A DNA stretch of 34,410 nt from an uncultured beta proteobacterium (GTDB taxonomy: Bacteria; Pseudomonadota; Gammaproteobacteria; Burkholderiales; Burkholderiaceae_C). Below the pieces are notes generated by a model, which was not told the DNA's origin, made no database searches, and saw only the letters and a list, made by a program, of their open reading frames with translations. Below, piece by piece: positions 8,752 to 20,665 of the stretch. Positions within the stretch are counted from its first letter, which is position 1, and the number at the start of each line of letters is the position of its first letter. A program made the translations under genes and the position numbers. Where the stretch lies: contig CAIMSP010000036.1 of the NCBI GenBank assembly GCA_903844215.1, forward strand, positions 1 to 34,410. Reading direction: 5' to 3'.

Positions 8752-11130
8752 TCAGGACGGAAGCCCTTGCACCGTCGAAGCCGATAGCTTGGACAAGCGC
8801 AACGCGTTCAACACCACCAGCAACGAACTCGCCGCCATACCCAGCCCGGCGGCCCATGCGGGCAGCCAACCGAAGAGGGCCAGCGGAACGCACAAGGCAT
8901 TGTAGGCAGCGGCCCAGCACAGATTCTGACGCACGACGCGCATGGTGCGACGCGCCTGACGCAGCGTCTGCACGACCGCCGTCAGTTGTGCGCCCAGGAT
9001 CACAAAATCGGCCTGTGCCCGGGCCAGCGGCACGCCCAGACCCACGGCAAATGAGACATGGGCTGCGGCCAGCACCGGGCCATCGTTTAAACCATCTCCC
9101 ACCATCGCCACCCGGTGCCCCTGCTGCTGTGCTTCGCGCAGACTGGCGAGCTTGTCCTCGGGTGAGCAGCCCCCTTGGGCCTGGGCGATGCCGATCAAGT
9201 CGGCCAGGCGCTGCACCGCGTGGGCTTGGTCACCGGACAAAAGGCGCACGGCAATGCCATCCTCCAGCAGCGCCTGGACGCACTCGCGCGCATCGTCGCG
9301 CACCTGCTCCTGCAATTCAAACGTCGCCAGCCAGCCGCTCTCGTCGCTCAGGAAGACGCTCATGACCGACGGCGGCGGCGCTGGCAGGCCGCAAAAGGAA
9401 GCCGACCCCAGACGCACGGTGCGCAGATCGGATGCGCCCCCAGCCAAACCGTGGACCCGGGCGCTCACGCCCTGCCCCATGCTTTCCTGCGTCTCGCTCA
9501 CGGGCCGCAGTTCAGGGCGCAAGTGCGCTTCGCCACGCTCGGCGCCCGCCGCTTGCCAGGCCTCCAACAGCGCCCTGGACACCGGATGCAGCGAATGCTG
9601 GGCCAGGCTGGCGGCCAAGGCCAGCGCCTGCGCGCAAGCCATGTCGGGGCGCGCCTGCACGCTGCTCAGACCGATGTGCTCGCTCGTGAGCGTGCCGGTC
9701 TTGTCAAACACCACGGTGTCGATCGACGCCAGCGTTTCCAATGCCTGCAGACGGCGCACCAGGACACCGCTCTTGGCCAGGGCACCCGCGCTGGCCAACA
9801 TCGCAACCGGCGTTGCCAACGACAGCGCACAGGGGCAGGTCACCACCAGCACCGCCACGGCCAGCATCACCGCATGCGCCGGGTCCTGGTGCCAGGCCAC
9901 GACGGCGGCCACGCTTGCCGCCAGCAGGACCAGCAGCAAAAAAGGCTTGGCAATGCGATCCGCGAGTTGCGCCAAGTGCGGCTTGTCCAGGGACGCGCTT
10001 TCCATCAGCGCGACGATTTGCGCGAACCGGGTTTGCACTCCCACGCGCTCGACGCGCACCAGCACCGGCGCGCCCAGGTTGTGGCTGCCCGCGATCACGG
10101 CGCCTCCCAGGCCACGCTCCAGCGCCCGGGATTCACCCGTGAGCAGGGCTTCATCCACCAGTGTTTGACCTTCAACCAGCACACCATCGGCGGGGAAAGC
10201 CTCGCCCGGCAGCACGCGCACCACGTCGTCCACTTGCAGCCGGCGCAGCGCCACGCGCTCAAAACGTCCGTCGCTGCAGCGGCGTTGCACGCCATCGGGC
10301 AACCGGTTCATCAGCGCCTCCAAGGCGCCGGCCGTGCGGTCGCGCAGGCGCAACTCCAACCAACGGCCGGTCAGCAGGAAGAACACAAACATGGTCAGGG
10401 AATCGAAGTAAACCTCGCGCCCAAAAAGCCCTTGCGGCTGGAACGTTCCGACGGTGCTGACGACAAAGGTCATGCCCATGCCCAGGGCCACCGGGAAATC
10501 CATGCTGACGCGACGGTGCATCAGATCGCGCCAGGCGCTGGTAAAAAATGGTCCGCAGGAAAACAGCATCACCGGCAGGGTCAGAACCCATGAAGCCCAG
10601 CGCAGCAACTGCTCCATTTCGGCGCTCAGGTCGCCGGGGCGGGCGACGTAAGCCGGCCACGCGTACATCATGACTTGCATCATGCAAAAGCCAGCGACCG
10701 CCATGCGCCACAGCGCTTGTCGATTTTCAACGCGGCGCCGTTCGTTCGCAAACGCGTCGTTCGCAGGGACGGCGCCATAACCTGCCGCGTACACGGCGCC
10801 GATCCAGACCGAGGGAAGCACCCGAGCGGCGGCCCATACAACGCGAGCGCGCTGGCTGGCGCCGCTGACCTGCGCGCTAACCACACCGGGCACCTGCAGC
10901 AGTGCCTCTTCCACCGTCATCGAGCAGGCGGCGCAATGCATGCCTTGGATGGCGACGCTGGACTCCCAGCAGCCGGGTTGCTCCGGCACTTCGCGGCTGA
11001 AGGCAGACCATTCCAGCGGGTCGTCCAACAAGGGCAGCGCCTCCTGCTGCGGCAACATAGCAAAGCTCGCACGCTCGGCCACAGGCGCAGGACTTGGCGG
11101 TGCAACGGCGCGAGCTTGGAAAATGGACAT
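8752..11130 (-). CDS. ccoI: Copper-exporting P1B-type ATPase CcoI/FixI
   Basis: 792-residue membrane ATPase that exports copper for CcoN CuB assembly. An N-terminal metal-binding domain has GMHCAAC (C66/C69). The membrane ion-binding motif CPC is at 432-434, the phosphorylation site DKTGT begins at D476, the actuator motif TGES precedes it, and GDGLND marks the hinge. About eight membrane helices are expected. A proline-rich segment of about 45 residues precedes the metal-binding domain. It is the first gene of the minus-strand cco unit. The start at 11130 has only a weak AGG upstream. The divergent gap to the stress-protein gene is 105 bases and carries an FNR-type site. The CcoI rather than CopA call rests on the immediate ccoS/ccoN neighbours. 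Confidence 0.94.
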   Translation of the reverse strand: MSIFQARAVAPPSPAPVAERASFAMLPQQEALPLLDDPLEWSAFSREVPEQPGCWESSVAIQGMHCAACSMTVEEALLQVPGVVSAQVSGASQRARVVWAAARVLPSVWIGAVYAAGYGAVPANDAFANERRRVENRQALWRMAVAGFCMMQVMMYAWPAYVARPGDLSAEMEQLLRWASWVLTLPVMLFSCGPFFTSAWRDLMHRRVSMDFPVALGMGMTFVVSTVGTFQPQGLFGREVYFDSLTMFVFFLLTGRWLELRLRDRTAGALEALMNRLPDGVQRRCSDGRFERVALRRLQVDDVVRVLPGEAFPADGVLVEGQTLVDEALLTGESRALERGLGGAVIAGSHNLGAPVLVRVERVGVQTRFAQIVALMESASLDKPHLAQLADRIAKPFLLLVLLAASVAAVVAWHQDPAHAVMLAVAVLVVTCPCALSLATPVAMLASAGALAKSGVLVRRLQALETLASIDTVVFDKTGTLTSEHIGLSSVQARPDMACAQALALAASLAQHSLHPVSRALLEAWQAAGAERGEAHLRPELRPVSETQESMGQGVSARVHGLAGGASDLRTVRLGSASFCGLPAPPPSVMSVFLSDESGWLATFELQEQVRDDARECVQALLEDGIAVRLLSGDQAHAVQRLADLIGIAQAQGGCSPEDKLASLREAQQQGHRVAMVGDGLNDGPVLAAAHVSFAVGLGVPLARAQADFVILGAQLTAVVQTLRQARRTMRVVRQNLCWAAAYNALCVPLALFGWLPAWAAGLGMAASSLLVVLNALRLSKLSASTVQGLPS

Positions 11131-11165
11131 GGCTTGAGCCTAACTCAGTCTGCCAACGAGGTCGC

Positions 11166-11179
11166 TTGACCTACATCAA
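11166..11179. promoter_or_regulatory. FNR/ANR-type box upstream of the universal stress gene
   Basis: TTGAC-CTAC-ATCAA matches the FNR consensus TTGAT-N4-ATCAA at 9 of 10 defined bases. Its centre (11172.5) lies 41.5 bases before a plausible start point near 11214, with TAACCT (11201-11206) as -10. That is class II activator geometry for the plus-strand gene. It is only about 42 bases from the ccoI start codon, so action on ccoI is less clear. Confidence 0.7.
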
Positions 11180-11235
11180 AACCGCCGACCTCACCCGGCG
11201 TAACCTTGTTCCATCGCTCACACAAGGAGAACTCT

Positions 11236-11679
11236 ATGTACGAAAGTATTCTGGTCGCCACGGATGGATCCAACCTTTCTAAGAAGGCGGTGAGCAGTGC
11301 CATCACGCTGGCTGCACTGATGGGTGCGGAGTTGGTGGCGATCAAGGTCATTCCGCGCTATCCGCAAAGTTACTTCGAAGGGTCCCTGCCCTTGGGCACA
11401 CAGGAGGTGGCCAGGGTCGAAGAGCAGTGGGCCGAAGAAGGCCAGGCGATTGTCGATGCCGTCAAACTGGCCGCAGAAACCAAGGGCGTCAAGGTCAAGG
11501 CGATCACGGTGAAGTCCGATCTGGTGGGTGACGCGATCATCGCGGCCGCGAAAAAGAACAAGTGCGACCTGATCGTCATGGCGTCTCATGGGCGCCGTGG
11601 CATCAAGCGTCTGCTGTTGGGCAGCGAAACCCAGCAGGTGCTGACGCACTCCCACATCCCGGTGCTGGTGCTGCGCTAG
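11236..11679 (+). CDS. Universal stress protein (UspA family)
   Basis: 147-residue single-domain Usp. The N-terminal strand ILVATDGSNLSKKA and the C-terminal segment MASHGRRGIKRLLLGSETQ are the conserved core and the glycine/serine loop that binds ATP in nucleotide-binding members; PVLVLR closes the last strand. The start at 11236 is preceded by AAGGAGA at good spacing; an upstream in-frame ATG at 11206 lacks a ribosome site. It is divergent from ccoI and has an FNR-type box about 57 bases upstream of the start codon, which suggests induction under low oxygen. The molecular role of such proteins is mostly regulatory and is not deducible here. Confidence 0.93.
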   Translation: MYESILVATDGSNLSKKAVSSAITLAALMGAELVAIKVIPRYPQSYFEGSLPLGTQEVARVEEQWAEEGQAIVDAVKLAAETKGVKVKAITVKSDLVGDAIIAAAKKNKCDLIVMASHGRRGIKRLLLGSETQQVLTHSHIPVLVLR

Positions 11680-11739
11680 CGTCAAAGAACCCCGCTTTCT
11701 TGACTCGGGCGTTGCGCCGCCCCAGCAGCAAAGCGAGCT

Positions 11740-13308
11740 TCAGGCTGCGGCCCGAAACAACGATTTGAATTGCTCGCGCAGCAGGTTTTTCTGAACCTTG
11801 CCCATGGCGTTGCGCGGCAGGTCGGGCACGATCACGCAATGCTTGGGTATCTTGAAATTGGCCAGTCGTGACTTGAGGTTTTCAATGATCGCGGCCGCAT
11901 CCGGCGTCGCGCCGCTCTTGGCGACCACGACGGCCACACCCACTTCCCCGAAATCCGGATGCGCAACGCCCACCAAGGCGCTTTCGGCCACGCCAGGGAG
12001 TTCATTGATGAAACTCTCGATCTCCGCCGGGTAGATGTTGTAGCCGCCGCTGATGATCAAGTCCTTGCTGCGTCCCACGATGGTGACAAAACCATCGGCG
12101 TCGATTTTTCCCACATCGCCGGTCTTGAAGTAGCCGTCGGCGGTGAACTCCTCAGCGGTCTTTTCGGGCATGCGCCAGTAGCCGGAAAAAACATTCGCGC
12201 CCATGACTTCGATGCCACCGGTTTCACCGGCGGCGCAGGCCCGGCCCTGATCGTCGCGTACGCGCACGCTCACGCCGGGCAAGGCAAACCCAACGGTCCC
12301 CCCGCGCCGTTCCTTCCCATGCGCGCCATGGCGCAGGTCGGGCTTGCAGGGATTCGAGGTCAGCATCACCGTTTCACTCATGCCGTAGCGCTCCAGAATC
12401 GTGTGCCCGGTGCGCTCGCGCCACTGCAAGAACGTCTCCAGCAGCATCGGCGCGGAACCCGAAACGAACAGGCGCATATGGCTGGCCAGTGCCGGGGTCA
12501 GTGCCGGCTCCGCCAGCATGCGCACGTACAGCGTGGGAACGCCCATGAACACCGTCGCCTGAGGCAGGTAGCGCAGCACCGTCCTGGGGTCAAACTTGGC
12601 CAGCCAGATCATCTTGCTGGCGCTGTACAGCGCGCCATGCAGCGCCACAAACAGGCCGTGCACATGAAAGATCGGCAGCGCGTGGATCAACACGTCGTCG
12701 CTGCGCCAGTCCCAATACGCATGCAGCACCTGCGTGTTGCTCAGCAGGTTGCCGTGCGACAGCATCGCCCCCTTGCTGCGCCCCGTCGTGCCGCTGGTGT
12801 ACAAAATGGCGGCCAGATCGTCCGCCTTGCGCGCAACGGCCTGGTGCTGATCGCTGCACTGCGCCGAGCGCGCCAGCCAACTGCCGGTTCGGTCATCGTC
12901 GAGCGTGAAGACGTGCTGTGTGCCGCTGGTGAAAGCGATCTTGCTGATCCAGCCAAAGTTCGCCGAACTGCACACCACCACCGACGGCTGCGCGTCTTGC
13001 ACAAAGTAGCTGATCTCGGCGCTCTTGTAGGCGGTGTTCAGTGGCAGGAAGACATAGCCCGCGCGCAGCGTGGCAAGGTACAAGACCATGGCCTCAACCG
13101 ATTTCTCAAGCTGCACCGCGATGCGCGCGCCCGCCGGCAGGTCCAGCGACGCCAGCAGATTGGCCATCATCGCGCTGGCCCGATCGATGTCACGCCAGGA
13201 ATAGAGCAGGCCCTGATCGGTTTCAATCGCCGTTTCATCCAGCGCTGCAGGAAACCTGGCGCGCAGGGCGGAAAAGAGGTTCTGATGGGTCGTCATGGTG
13301 GGGCTCAT
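11740..13308 (-). CDS. Malonyl-CoA synthetase-like acyl-CoA ligase (MatB family)
   Basis: 522-residue ANL-superfamily ligase. The adenylate loop YTSGTTGRSKGA is at 170-181, ERYGMSE is the A5-type motif, FKTGDVG and GRSKDLIISGGYNIYP form the hinge region, and NAMGK places the catalytic lysine at K504. The block IFHVHGLFVALHGAL and the short length are typical of MatB, which makes malonyl-CoA from malonate; methylmalonate or another short acid is also possible. The start codon overlaps the stop of the upstream crotonase-fold gene (ATGA, shared bases 13305-13308), so the two are translationally coupled; a second ATG is at 13296. It is convergent with the stress-protein gene. The MatB call is by motif memory, not by search. 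Confidence 0.8.
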   Translation of the reverse strand: MSPTMTTHQNLFSALRARFPAALDETAIETDQGLLYSWRDIDRASAMMANLLASLDLPAGARIAVQLEKSVEAMVLYLATLRAGYVFLPLNTAYKSAEISYFVQDAQPSVVVCSSANFGWISKIAFTSGTQHVFTLDDDRTGSWLARSAQCSDQHQAVARKADDLAAILYTSGTTGRSKGAMLSHGNLLSNTQVLHAYWDWRSDDVLIHALPIFHVHGLFVALHGALYSASKMIWLAKFDPRTVLRYLPQATVFMGVPTLYVRMLAEPALTPALASHMRLFVSGSAPMLLETFLQWRERTGHTILERYGMSETVMLTSNPCKPDLRHGAHGKERRGGTVGFALPGVSVRVRDDQGRACAAGETGGIEVMGANVFSGYWRMPEKTAEEFTADGYFKTGDVGKIDADGFVTIVGRSKDLIISGGYNIYPAEIESFINELPGVAESALVGVAHPDFGEVGVAVVVAKSGATPDAAAIIENLKSRLANFKIPKHCVIVPDLPRNAMGKVQKNLLREQFKSLFRAAA

Positions 13309-14180
13309 TTGAAGACGGGTTTGCGCTTGTTCAGAAAGGCTTCGATGCCTTCACGATGCTCGGCGCTGGGGGCGTAATGGTAGGGCGAATGCGCCGCTTC
13401 GATGTCGTTCGCGCCGGCATCGACTGGCCAAGCGAAGGCGCCCCCAGGAGCAGCGATGGCACGCAAGGTTTGTTTGTTCAGCCGAGCCGCCTGGGGCGCC
13501 AGCGCGGCCATGCGCTGCGCCAAAGTCAGCACTTGCAGCGCGAGTTCTTCATCGTCATGGACCTGATGCAAAAAACCGCGCTGCTGCAGGCTGGGCGCAT
13601 CCAGCACGGCGGCCGCCAGCAGCATCGCGCGCGCGCTCGCCGTGCCCAGTTCGCGCGCCACCAACTGCGCCTCGCGCGGCGCCATCGGAAAGCCCAGGTG
13701 GGCAATGGGTGCGCCAAAACGTGCGTTCGTGGACGCGAGGCGAATGTCGCAACAGCACGCCATCTCCAGACCCGCGCCCATGCAGTTGCCCTGGATCTGC
13801 GCGACGATGGCCACGTCGCAATCGAGCATCGCCTGCAGACCACCCCAAACTTCGCTTTCATGAAAATCGCGCAGACGTTCCAAGTCAAACCTGAACGACG
13901 GGTATTCCGAGATGTCGCCGCCGGCGCAAAAATGGCCATCCGCGCCTTGCAGCACGACGCAGCGCACATCGTCCCTGCCCTGAATCTGCTCGAACACGCT
14001 GCGCAATTCATGCCACATGGCACGCGACATGGCGTTGAACTTGCCAGGATGGACGATGCGCACCTGGGCAATGCCGTCGCGCAGCGCGAGTTCAACCCGG
14101 CCTGTGCGCATGCATCGCCCCGGTGTACAAGCCGTGCCGTGGCACTTGGGTGTGGCAGGCGAGTGGGTCGCTGCACCCAT
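13305..14180 (-). CDS. Enoyl-CoA hydratase/isomerase (crotonase-fold) family protein
   Basis: Crotonase-fold protein, 291 residues from ATG 14180 or 268 from ATG 14111; the shorter form starts right at the conserved fold (VELALRDGIAQVRI), while the longer one has AAGG upstream and an odd Cys/Pro-rich head. HFCAGGDISEYPS is the CoA-binding oxyanion segment and GNCMGAGLEMACCCDIRLAS the second oxyanion loop. The two glutamates that catalyse hydration in true hydratases seem absent: FGAPIAHLG has Ile where Glu is expected, and SARAMLLAAA lacks the second. Isomerase, hydrolase or decarboxylase activity is therefore more likely. The gene overlaps the MatB-like ligase, which suggests action on the CoA ester the ligase makes. 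Confidence 0.82.
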   Translation of the reverse strand: MGAATHSPATPKCHGTACTPGRCMRTGRVELALRDGIAQVRIVHPGKFNAMSRAMWHELRSVFEQIQGRDDVRCVVLQGADGHFCAGGDISEYPSFRFDLERLRDFHESEVWGGLQAMLDCDVAIVAQIQGNCMGAGLEMACCCDIRLASTNARFGAPIAHLGFPMAPREAQLVARELGTASARAMLLAAAVLDAPSLQQRGFLHQVHDDEELALQVLTLAQRMAALAPQAARLNKQTLRAIAAPGGAFAWPVDAGANDIEAAHSPYHYAPSAEHREGIEAFLNKRKPVFK

Positions 14181-14263
14181 TTCGCAAACCTTGGCTTGTT
14201 TCAAATTTCATTCGGAATTGATCAGGTTGAATCGGTAAGCGGCGATTGCCGATGATTCTAGAC

Positions 14264-14357
14264 TGGTGCCCCGGACCGGAATCGAACCGGTACGCCCCTT
14301 ATGCAGGAAAGCGGCGGATTTTAAGTCCGCTGTGTCTACCAATTTCACCACCGGGGC
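14264..14357 (-). tRNA. tRNA-Leu(TAA)
   Basis: On the minus strand the acceptor arms GCCCCGG and CCGGGGC pair fully and the 3' ACCA is encoded. The anticodon stem is GCGGA/TCCGC with loop CTTAAAA, giving anticodon TAA. The T arm is ACCGG-TTCGATT-CCGGT. A 22-base variable region makes it a class II tRNA of 94 bases, as expected for leucine. It lies downstream of tRNA-Cys with a terminator-like hairpin between them. Confidence 0.96.
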
Positions 14358-14377
14358 GACTTTGACGGTCTGCTACG

Positions 14378-14408
14378 AAAAAGCCCCGGCAACACGGTTG
14401 GCGGGGCT
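14378..14408 (-). terminator. Intrinsic terminator after tRNA-Cys
   Basis: On the minus strand AGCCCCG (14408-14402) pairs with CGGGGCT (14388-14382) around a 13-base loop and is followed by TTTTT. It sits between tRNA-Cys and tRNA-Leu, so tRNA-Leu probably has its own promoter or relies on read-through. Confidence 0.72.
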
Positions 14409-14415
14409 GGGATCT

Positions 14416-14489
14416 TGGAGGCGCGACCCGGAGTCGAACCGGGCTAGACGGATTTGCAATCCGTTGCATAACCGCTTTGCTATCGCGCC
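14416..14489 (-). tRNA. tRNA-Cys(GCA)
   Basis: 74 bases on the minus strand. Acceptor GGCGCGA/TCGCGCC, discriminator T with encoded CCA, anticodon stem ACGGA/TCCGT with loop TTGCAAA giving anticodon GCA, and T arm CCCGG-TTCGACT-CCGGG. The U73 discriminator is a cysteine identity element. Confidence 0.97.
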
Positions 14490-14537
14490 AATTTTCTTCG
14501 CATCGTCAGCCTGATCTGATCAGCAATCGAGACTAAC

Positions 14538-14567
14538 AAAAAAGGGAAGCCTGAACTTCCCTTTTTT
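14538..14567 (-). terminator. Terminator between tRNA-Gly and tRNA-Cys
   Basis: Perfect 12-bp inverted repeat, AAAAAAGGGAAG (14538-14549) and CTTCCCTTTTTT (14556-14567), around a 6-base loop. With A-runs and T-runs on both sides it can work in both directions. On the minus strand it ends the tRNA-Gly transcript. Confidence 0.85.
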
Positions 14568-14573
14568 TAAAAC

Positions 14574-14649
14574 TGGAGCGGGAAAAGAGTCTCGAACTCT
14601 CGACCTCAACCTTGGCAAGGTTGCGCTCTACCAACTGAGCTATTCCCGC
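14574..14649 (-). tRNA. tRNA-Gly(GCC)
   Basis: 76 bases on the minus strand. Acceptor GCGGGAA/TTCCCGC, D arm GCTCAGTTGGTAGAGC, anticodon loop TTGCCAA giving GCC, T arm GAGAG-TTCGAGA-CTCTT and encoded TCCA 3' end. Confidence 0.97.
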
Positions 14650-14663
14650 GTTTCAAGTCTTCG

Positions 14664-14669
14664 ATTATA
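14664..14669 (-). promoter_or_regulatory. -10 element of the tRNA-Gly(GCC) promoter
   Basis: A perfect TATAAT on the minus strand, 15 bases upstream of the mature tRNA-Gly 5' end. At 17-bp spacing the -35 position reads TGGAAT, which is a poor match. Confidence 0.6.
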
Positions 14670-14721
14670 GCCAATATTTTTTCCGCATTCCATGCAAACC
14701 TGAAAAAGTTTTTCAGCGCAG

Positions 14722-17169
<2,448 letters not shown>

Positions 17170-17194
17170 GGAAATCCTTTAAGTTACCTGTTGA

Positions 17195-17222
17195 ATATGG
17201 TCCGGCCGACGGCAATTTCAAG
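17195..17222 (-). promoter_or_regulatory. Candidate heat-shock (sigma-32) promoter of lon
   Basis: On the minus strand CTTGAA (17222-17217) is followed after 14 bases by GACCATAT (17202-17195), 6 of 8 against the sigma-32 -10 consensus CCCCATNT. The predicted start near 17188 leaves a leader of about 19 bases that still includes the AAGGA ribosome site. Fits lon regulation in related bacteria; not proven. Confidence 0.45.
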
Positions 17223-17290
17223 CCGCCAGCGACCTCGGTTCAACTGTAGTTGAAAACGTCTTGCGCTGTGCGCGAAAAGTACCGGTCGGT

Positions 17291-18556
<1,266 letters not shown>

Positions 18557-18638
18557 GAAATGCGTGCCTTTTCAGGAATGTTGGCAAATGATACCCAAAG
18601 CCGCTGCGGGGCGCCCGCGGCCTTGCGGCTCGGACGGA

Positions 18639-19247
18639 TCAGGGACGCTTGGCGATCACCTGATCGATCAGACCATACTCCTTGGCCTCATCTGCACAGA
18701 GGAAGTAGTCGCGCTCGGTGTCGCGGGCAATGCGGTCCAGCGGCTGACCGGTGCGGTCCGCCAGAATCTTGTTGAGCTGTTCGCGGGTCTTGAGAATCTC
18801 GCGCGCCTGGATTTCGATTTCCGTGGCCTGGCCCTGCGAGCCGCCCGACGGCTGGTGGATCATGACCTTGGAGTTGGGCAGCGAAAAGCGCTTTCCTTTG
18901 GCGCCTGCGGCCAGCAAGAAGGCACCCATGCTCGCCGCCATGCCGGTGCACAGCGTGGAGACGTCGGGCTTGATGAAGTTCATGGTGTCGTAGATGGCCA
19001 TGCCCGCGCTCACCGAACCACCGGGCGAGTTGATGTAGAAGGAGATGTCCTTGTCCGGATTCTCGCTCTCCAAAAACAGCAACTGCGCCACCACCAGATT
19101 GGCCACGTAGTCGTTCACCGGGCCGACCAGGAAGATCACGCGCTCTTTGAGCAGACGTGAGTAGATGTCGTACGAACGTTCGCCGCGGCCCGATTGCTCG
19201 ATGACCATGGGGACCATGCCCAGGCCTTGCGTTTCCATTGTGCTCAT
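18639..19247 (-). CDS. clpP: ATP-dependent Clp protease proteolytic subunit ClpP
   Basis: 202-residue serine peptidase that forms the degradation chamber for ClpX. The catalytic triad is S106 (GMAASMGAF), H131 (VMIHQPSGG) and D180 (DTERDYF), with the same spacing as E. coli Clp[20 protein letters not shown] is the oxyanion segment. The start at 19247 ([15 protein letters not shown]) has GGAGA 6 bases upstream; a longer frame to 19316 would run through an intercistronic hairpin and lacks a ribosome site. The N-terminus is probably processed before MVPMVIE. It lies between tig and clpX, the usual order. Confidence 0.98.
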   Translation of the reverse strand: MSTMETQGLGMVPMVIEQSGRGERSYDIYSRLLKERVIFLVGPVNDYVANLVVAQLLFLESENPDKDISFYINSPGGSVSAGMAIYDTMNFIKPDVSTLCTGMAASMGAFLLAAGAKGKRFSLPNSKVMIHQPSGGSQGQATEIEIQAREILKTREQLNKILADRTGQPLDRIARDTERDYFLCADEAKEYGLIDQVIAKRP

Positions 19248-19293
19248 GTGTTCTCCAAAATTAACGTGAAATTGCGTCCAGTCCAAAGGAATG

Positions 19294-19321
19294 GGGGCTT
19301 GCACCCCAAAGCGCAAGCCCC
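19294..19321 (-). repeat. Stable hairpin between tig and clpP
   Basis: GGGGCTTGC (19294-19302) and GCAAGCCCC (19313-19321) are perfect complements around a 10-base loop. No T-run follows on the minus strand, so it may set the tig:clpP ratio or protect mRNA ends rather than terminate. Confidence 0.55.
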
Positions 19322-19354
19322 GACCTTCAAATCAATTCAAACGACAAGTCGGCT

Positions 19355-20665
19355 TCAGGATTGACCCATCAATTCATCAAAGCTCACGCTCTTGGTGCTC
19401 AGCTTGGCTTGCGACAAGATGAAGTCGGTCACATTGTTTTCCAGCACGATGGCTTGCACTTCGCCCATGCGGTTGCTGTCGCCATAGTACCAACGCACCA
19501 CATCCGCAGGCTTTTCGTAGCTCGCAGCCAGTTCGTCGATGTGCGCCTTGATCTGCTCGGGCTTGGCCTGCAGGTCATGGCTGCGCACCAGCTCGGCCAC
19601 GGCCAGGCCCAGGCGCACGCGGCGCTCGGCCTGCGGGCGGAAAATCTCTTCCGGGATGGGCGCCTTGTCGGCGTCCTTCACGCCACGCTGCTTCAGGTCC
19701 GCGCGCGCACCCTCGATCAGGCGCAGCACTTCGGATTGAACGGCGGACTTGGGGCAATCGAGCTCCGCCTTGGTCAGCAAGGCGTCCATGGCCGCTTGCT
19801 TGTTGCGCGCCAGCAGACGGAACTTCACCTCACGCTCGAGGTTCTTGCGGATGTCGGCGCGCAGGCCTTCGACCGTGGCGTCATCGATGCCAAGCGACTT
19901 GGCCAAGGCGGCATCGACTTCGGGCAGATGGGCGGCTTCAATCTTGTGCACGCTGAGCATGAAGTCTGCGGTCTTGCCGGCGACGTCCTTGCCGTGGTAA
20001 TCGGCAGGAAAGGCCAGCGGGAACGTCTTGCTTTCGCCCGTCTTCATGCCGGCCGTGGCAGCCTCGAATTCCTTGAGCATCTGGCCATCGCCCAAAATGA
20101 ACTGGTAGCCTTCGGCCTTGCCGCCGGAGAAGGGTTCGCCGTCGATCTTGCCTTCGAAATCCACGCTCACGCGGTCGCCGGTGATGGCCGCGCCATCGGC
20201 GGGACGCTGGGCAAAGCTGCGGCGCTGCTTGCGCAGGATGTCCAGCGTCTTGTCGATCGCAGCGTCGGTCACTTCGGCGGAGATCTTTTCGACCTCGACG
20301 CCGGACAGGTCGGCAATCTTCACTTCCGGATAGACCTCAAACACCGCGTCAAACGCCATTTCACCCTCAGGCGACGCATCCTTTTCGGTGATGCGGGGCT
20401 GGCCTGCAACGCGCAGCTTGGCCTCGTTCGCGGCGTTGGCAAAGGCCTCGCCGACCTTGTCGTTCATGACTTCGTGCTGCACCGAATAACCATAGCGCTG
20501 TGCCACCACGTTCATCGGCACCTTGCCCGGACGAAAGCCGTCCATCTTAACGGTGCGTGCCAGACGCAACAGGCGCGAATTGATCTCTGCCTGGATGACC
20601 GTGACGGGCAAGGTCAGCGTCATTTTGCGTTCGAGTTTTTCAAGTGTTTCAACGGTCACGGCCAT
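19355..20665 (-). CDS. tig: Trigger factor, ribosome-associated chaperone
   Basis: 436-residue chaperone that binds ribosomes near the exit tunnel and folds nascent chains. The N-terminal ribosome-binding loop is GFRPGKVPMNVV (family GFRxGKxP). The FKBP-type prolyl isomerase domain spans roughly residues 155-245 (GDRVSVDFEGKIDGEPFSGG to FMLSVHKIE), and a helical C-terminal domain follows. Two adjacent ATG codons (20668 and 20665) exist; the second has the better spacing (7 bases) to AGGAG. It is the first gene of the tig-clpP-clpX run. Confidence 0.97.
   Translation of the reverse strand: MAVTVETLEKLERKMTLTLPVTVIQAEINSRLLRLARTVKMDGFRPGKVPMNVVAQRYGYSVQHEVMNDKVGEAFANAANEAKLRVAGQPRITEKDASPEGEMAFDAVFEVYPEVKIADLSGVEVEKISAEVTDAAIDKTLDILRKQRRSFAQRPADGAAITGDRVSVDFEGKIDGEPFSGGKAEGYQFILGDGQMLKEFEAATAGMKTGESKTFPLAFPADYHGKDVAGKTADFMLSVHKIEAAHLPEVDAALAKSLGIDDATVEGLRADIRKNLEREVKFRLLARNKQAAMDALLTKAELDCPKSAVQSEVLRLIEGARADLKQRGVKDADKAPIPEEIFRPQAERRVRLGLAVAELVRSHDLQAKPEQIKAHIDELAASYEKPADVVRWYYGDSNRMGEVQAIVLENNVTDFILSQAKLSTKSVSFDELMGQS

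Noticed and set aside
9175..10593. 472-residue plus-strand ORF opposite ccoI
   Set aside because: Gln/His/Arg-rich shadow frame of the copper ATPase gene.
11681..11705. Inverted repeat between the converging stress-protein and ligase genes as a terminator
   Set aside because: Only about five pairs (AAGAA/TTCTT) and no T-run.
14700..14716. CTGAAAAA/TTTTTCAG palindrome just after the lon stop as a terminator
   Set aside because: The loop would be about one base and the stem is AT-only at its core; too weak to call without 3'-end data.
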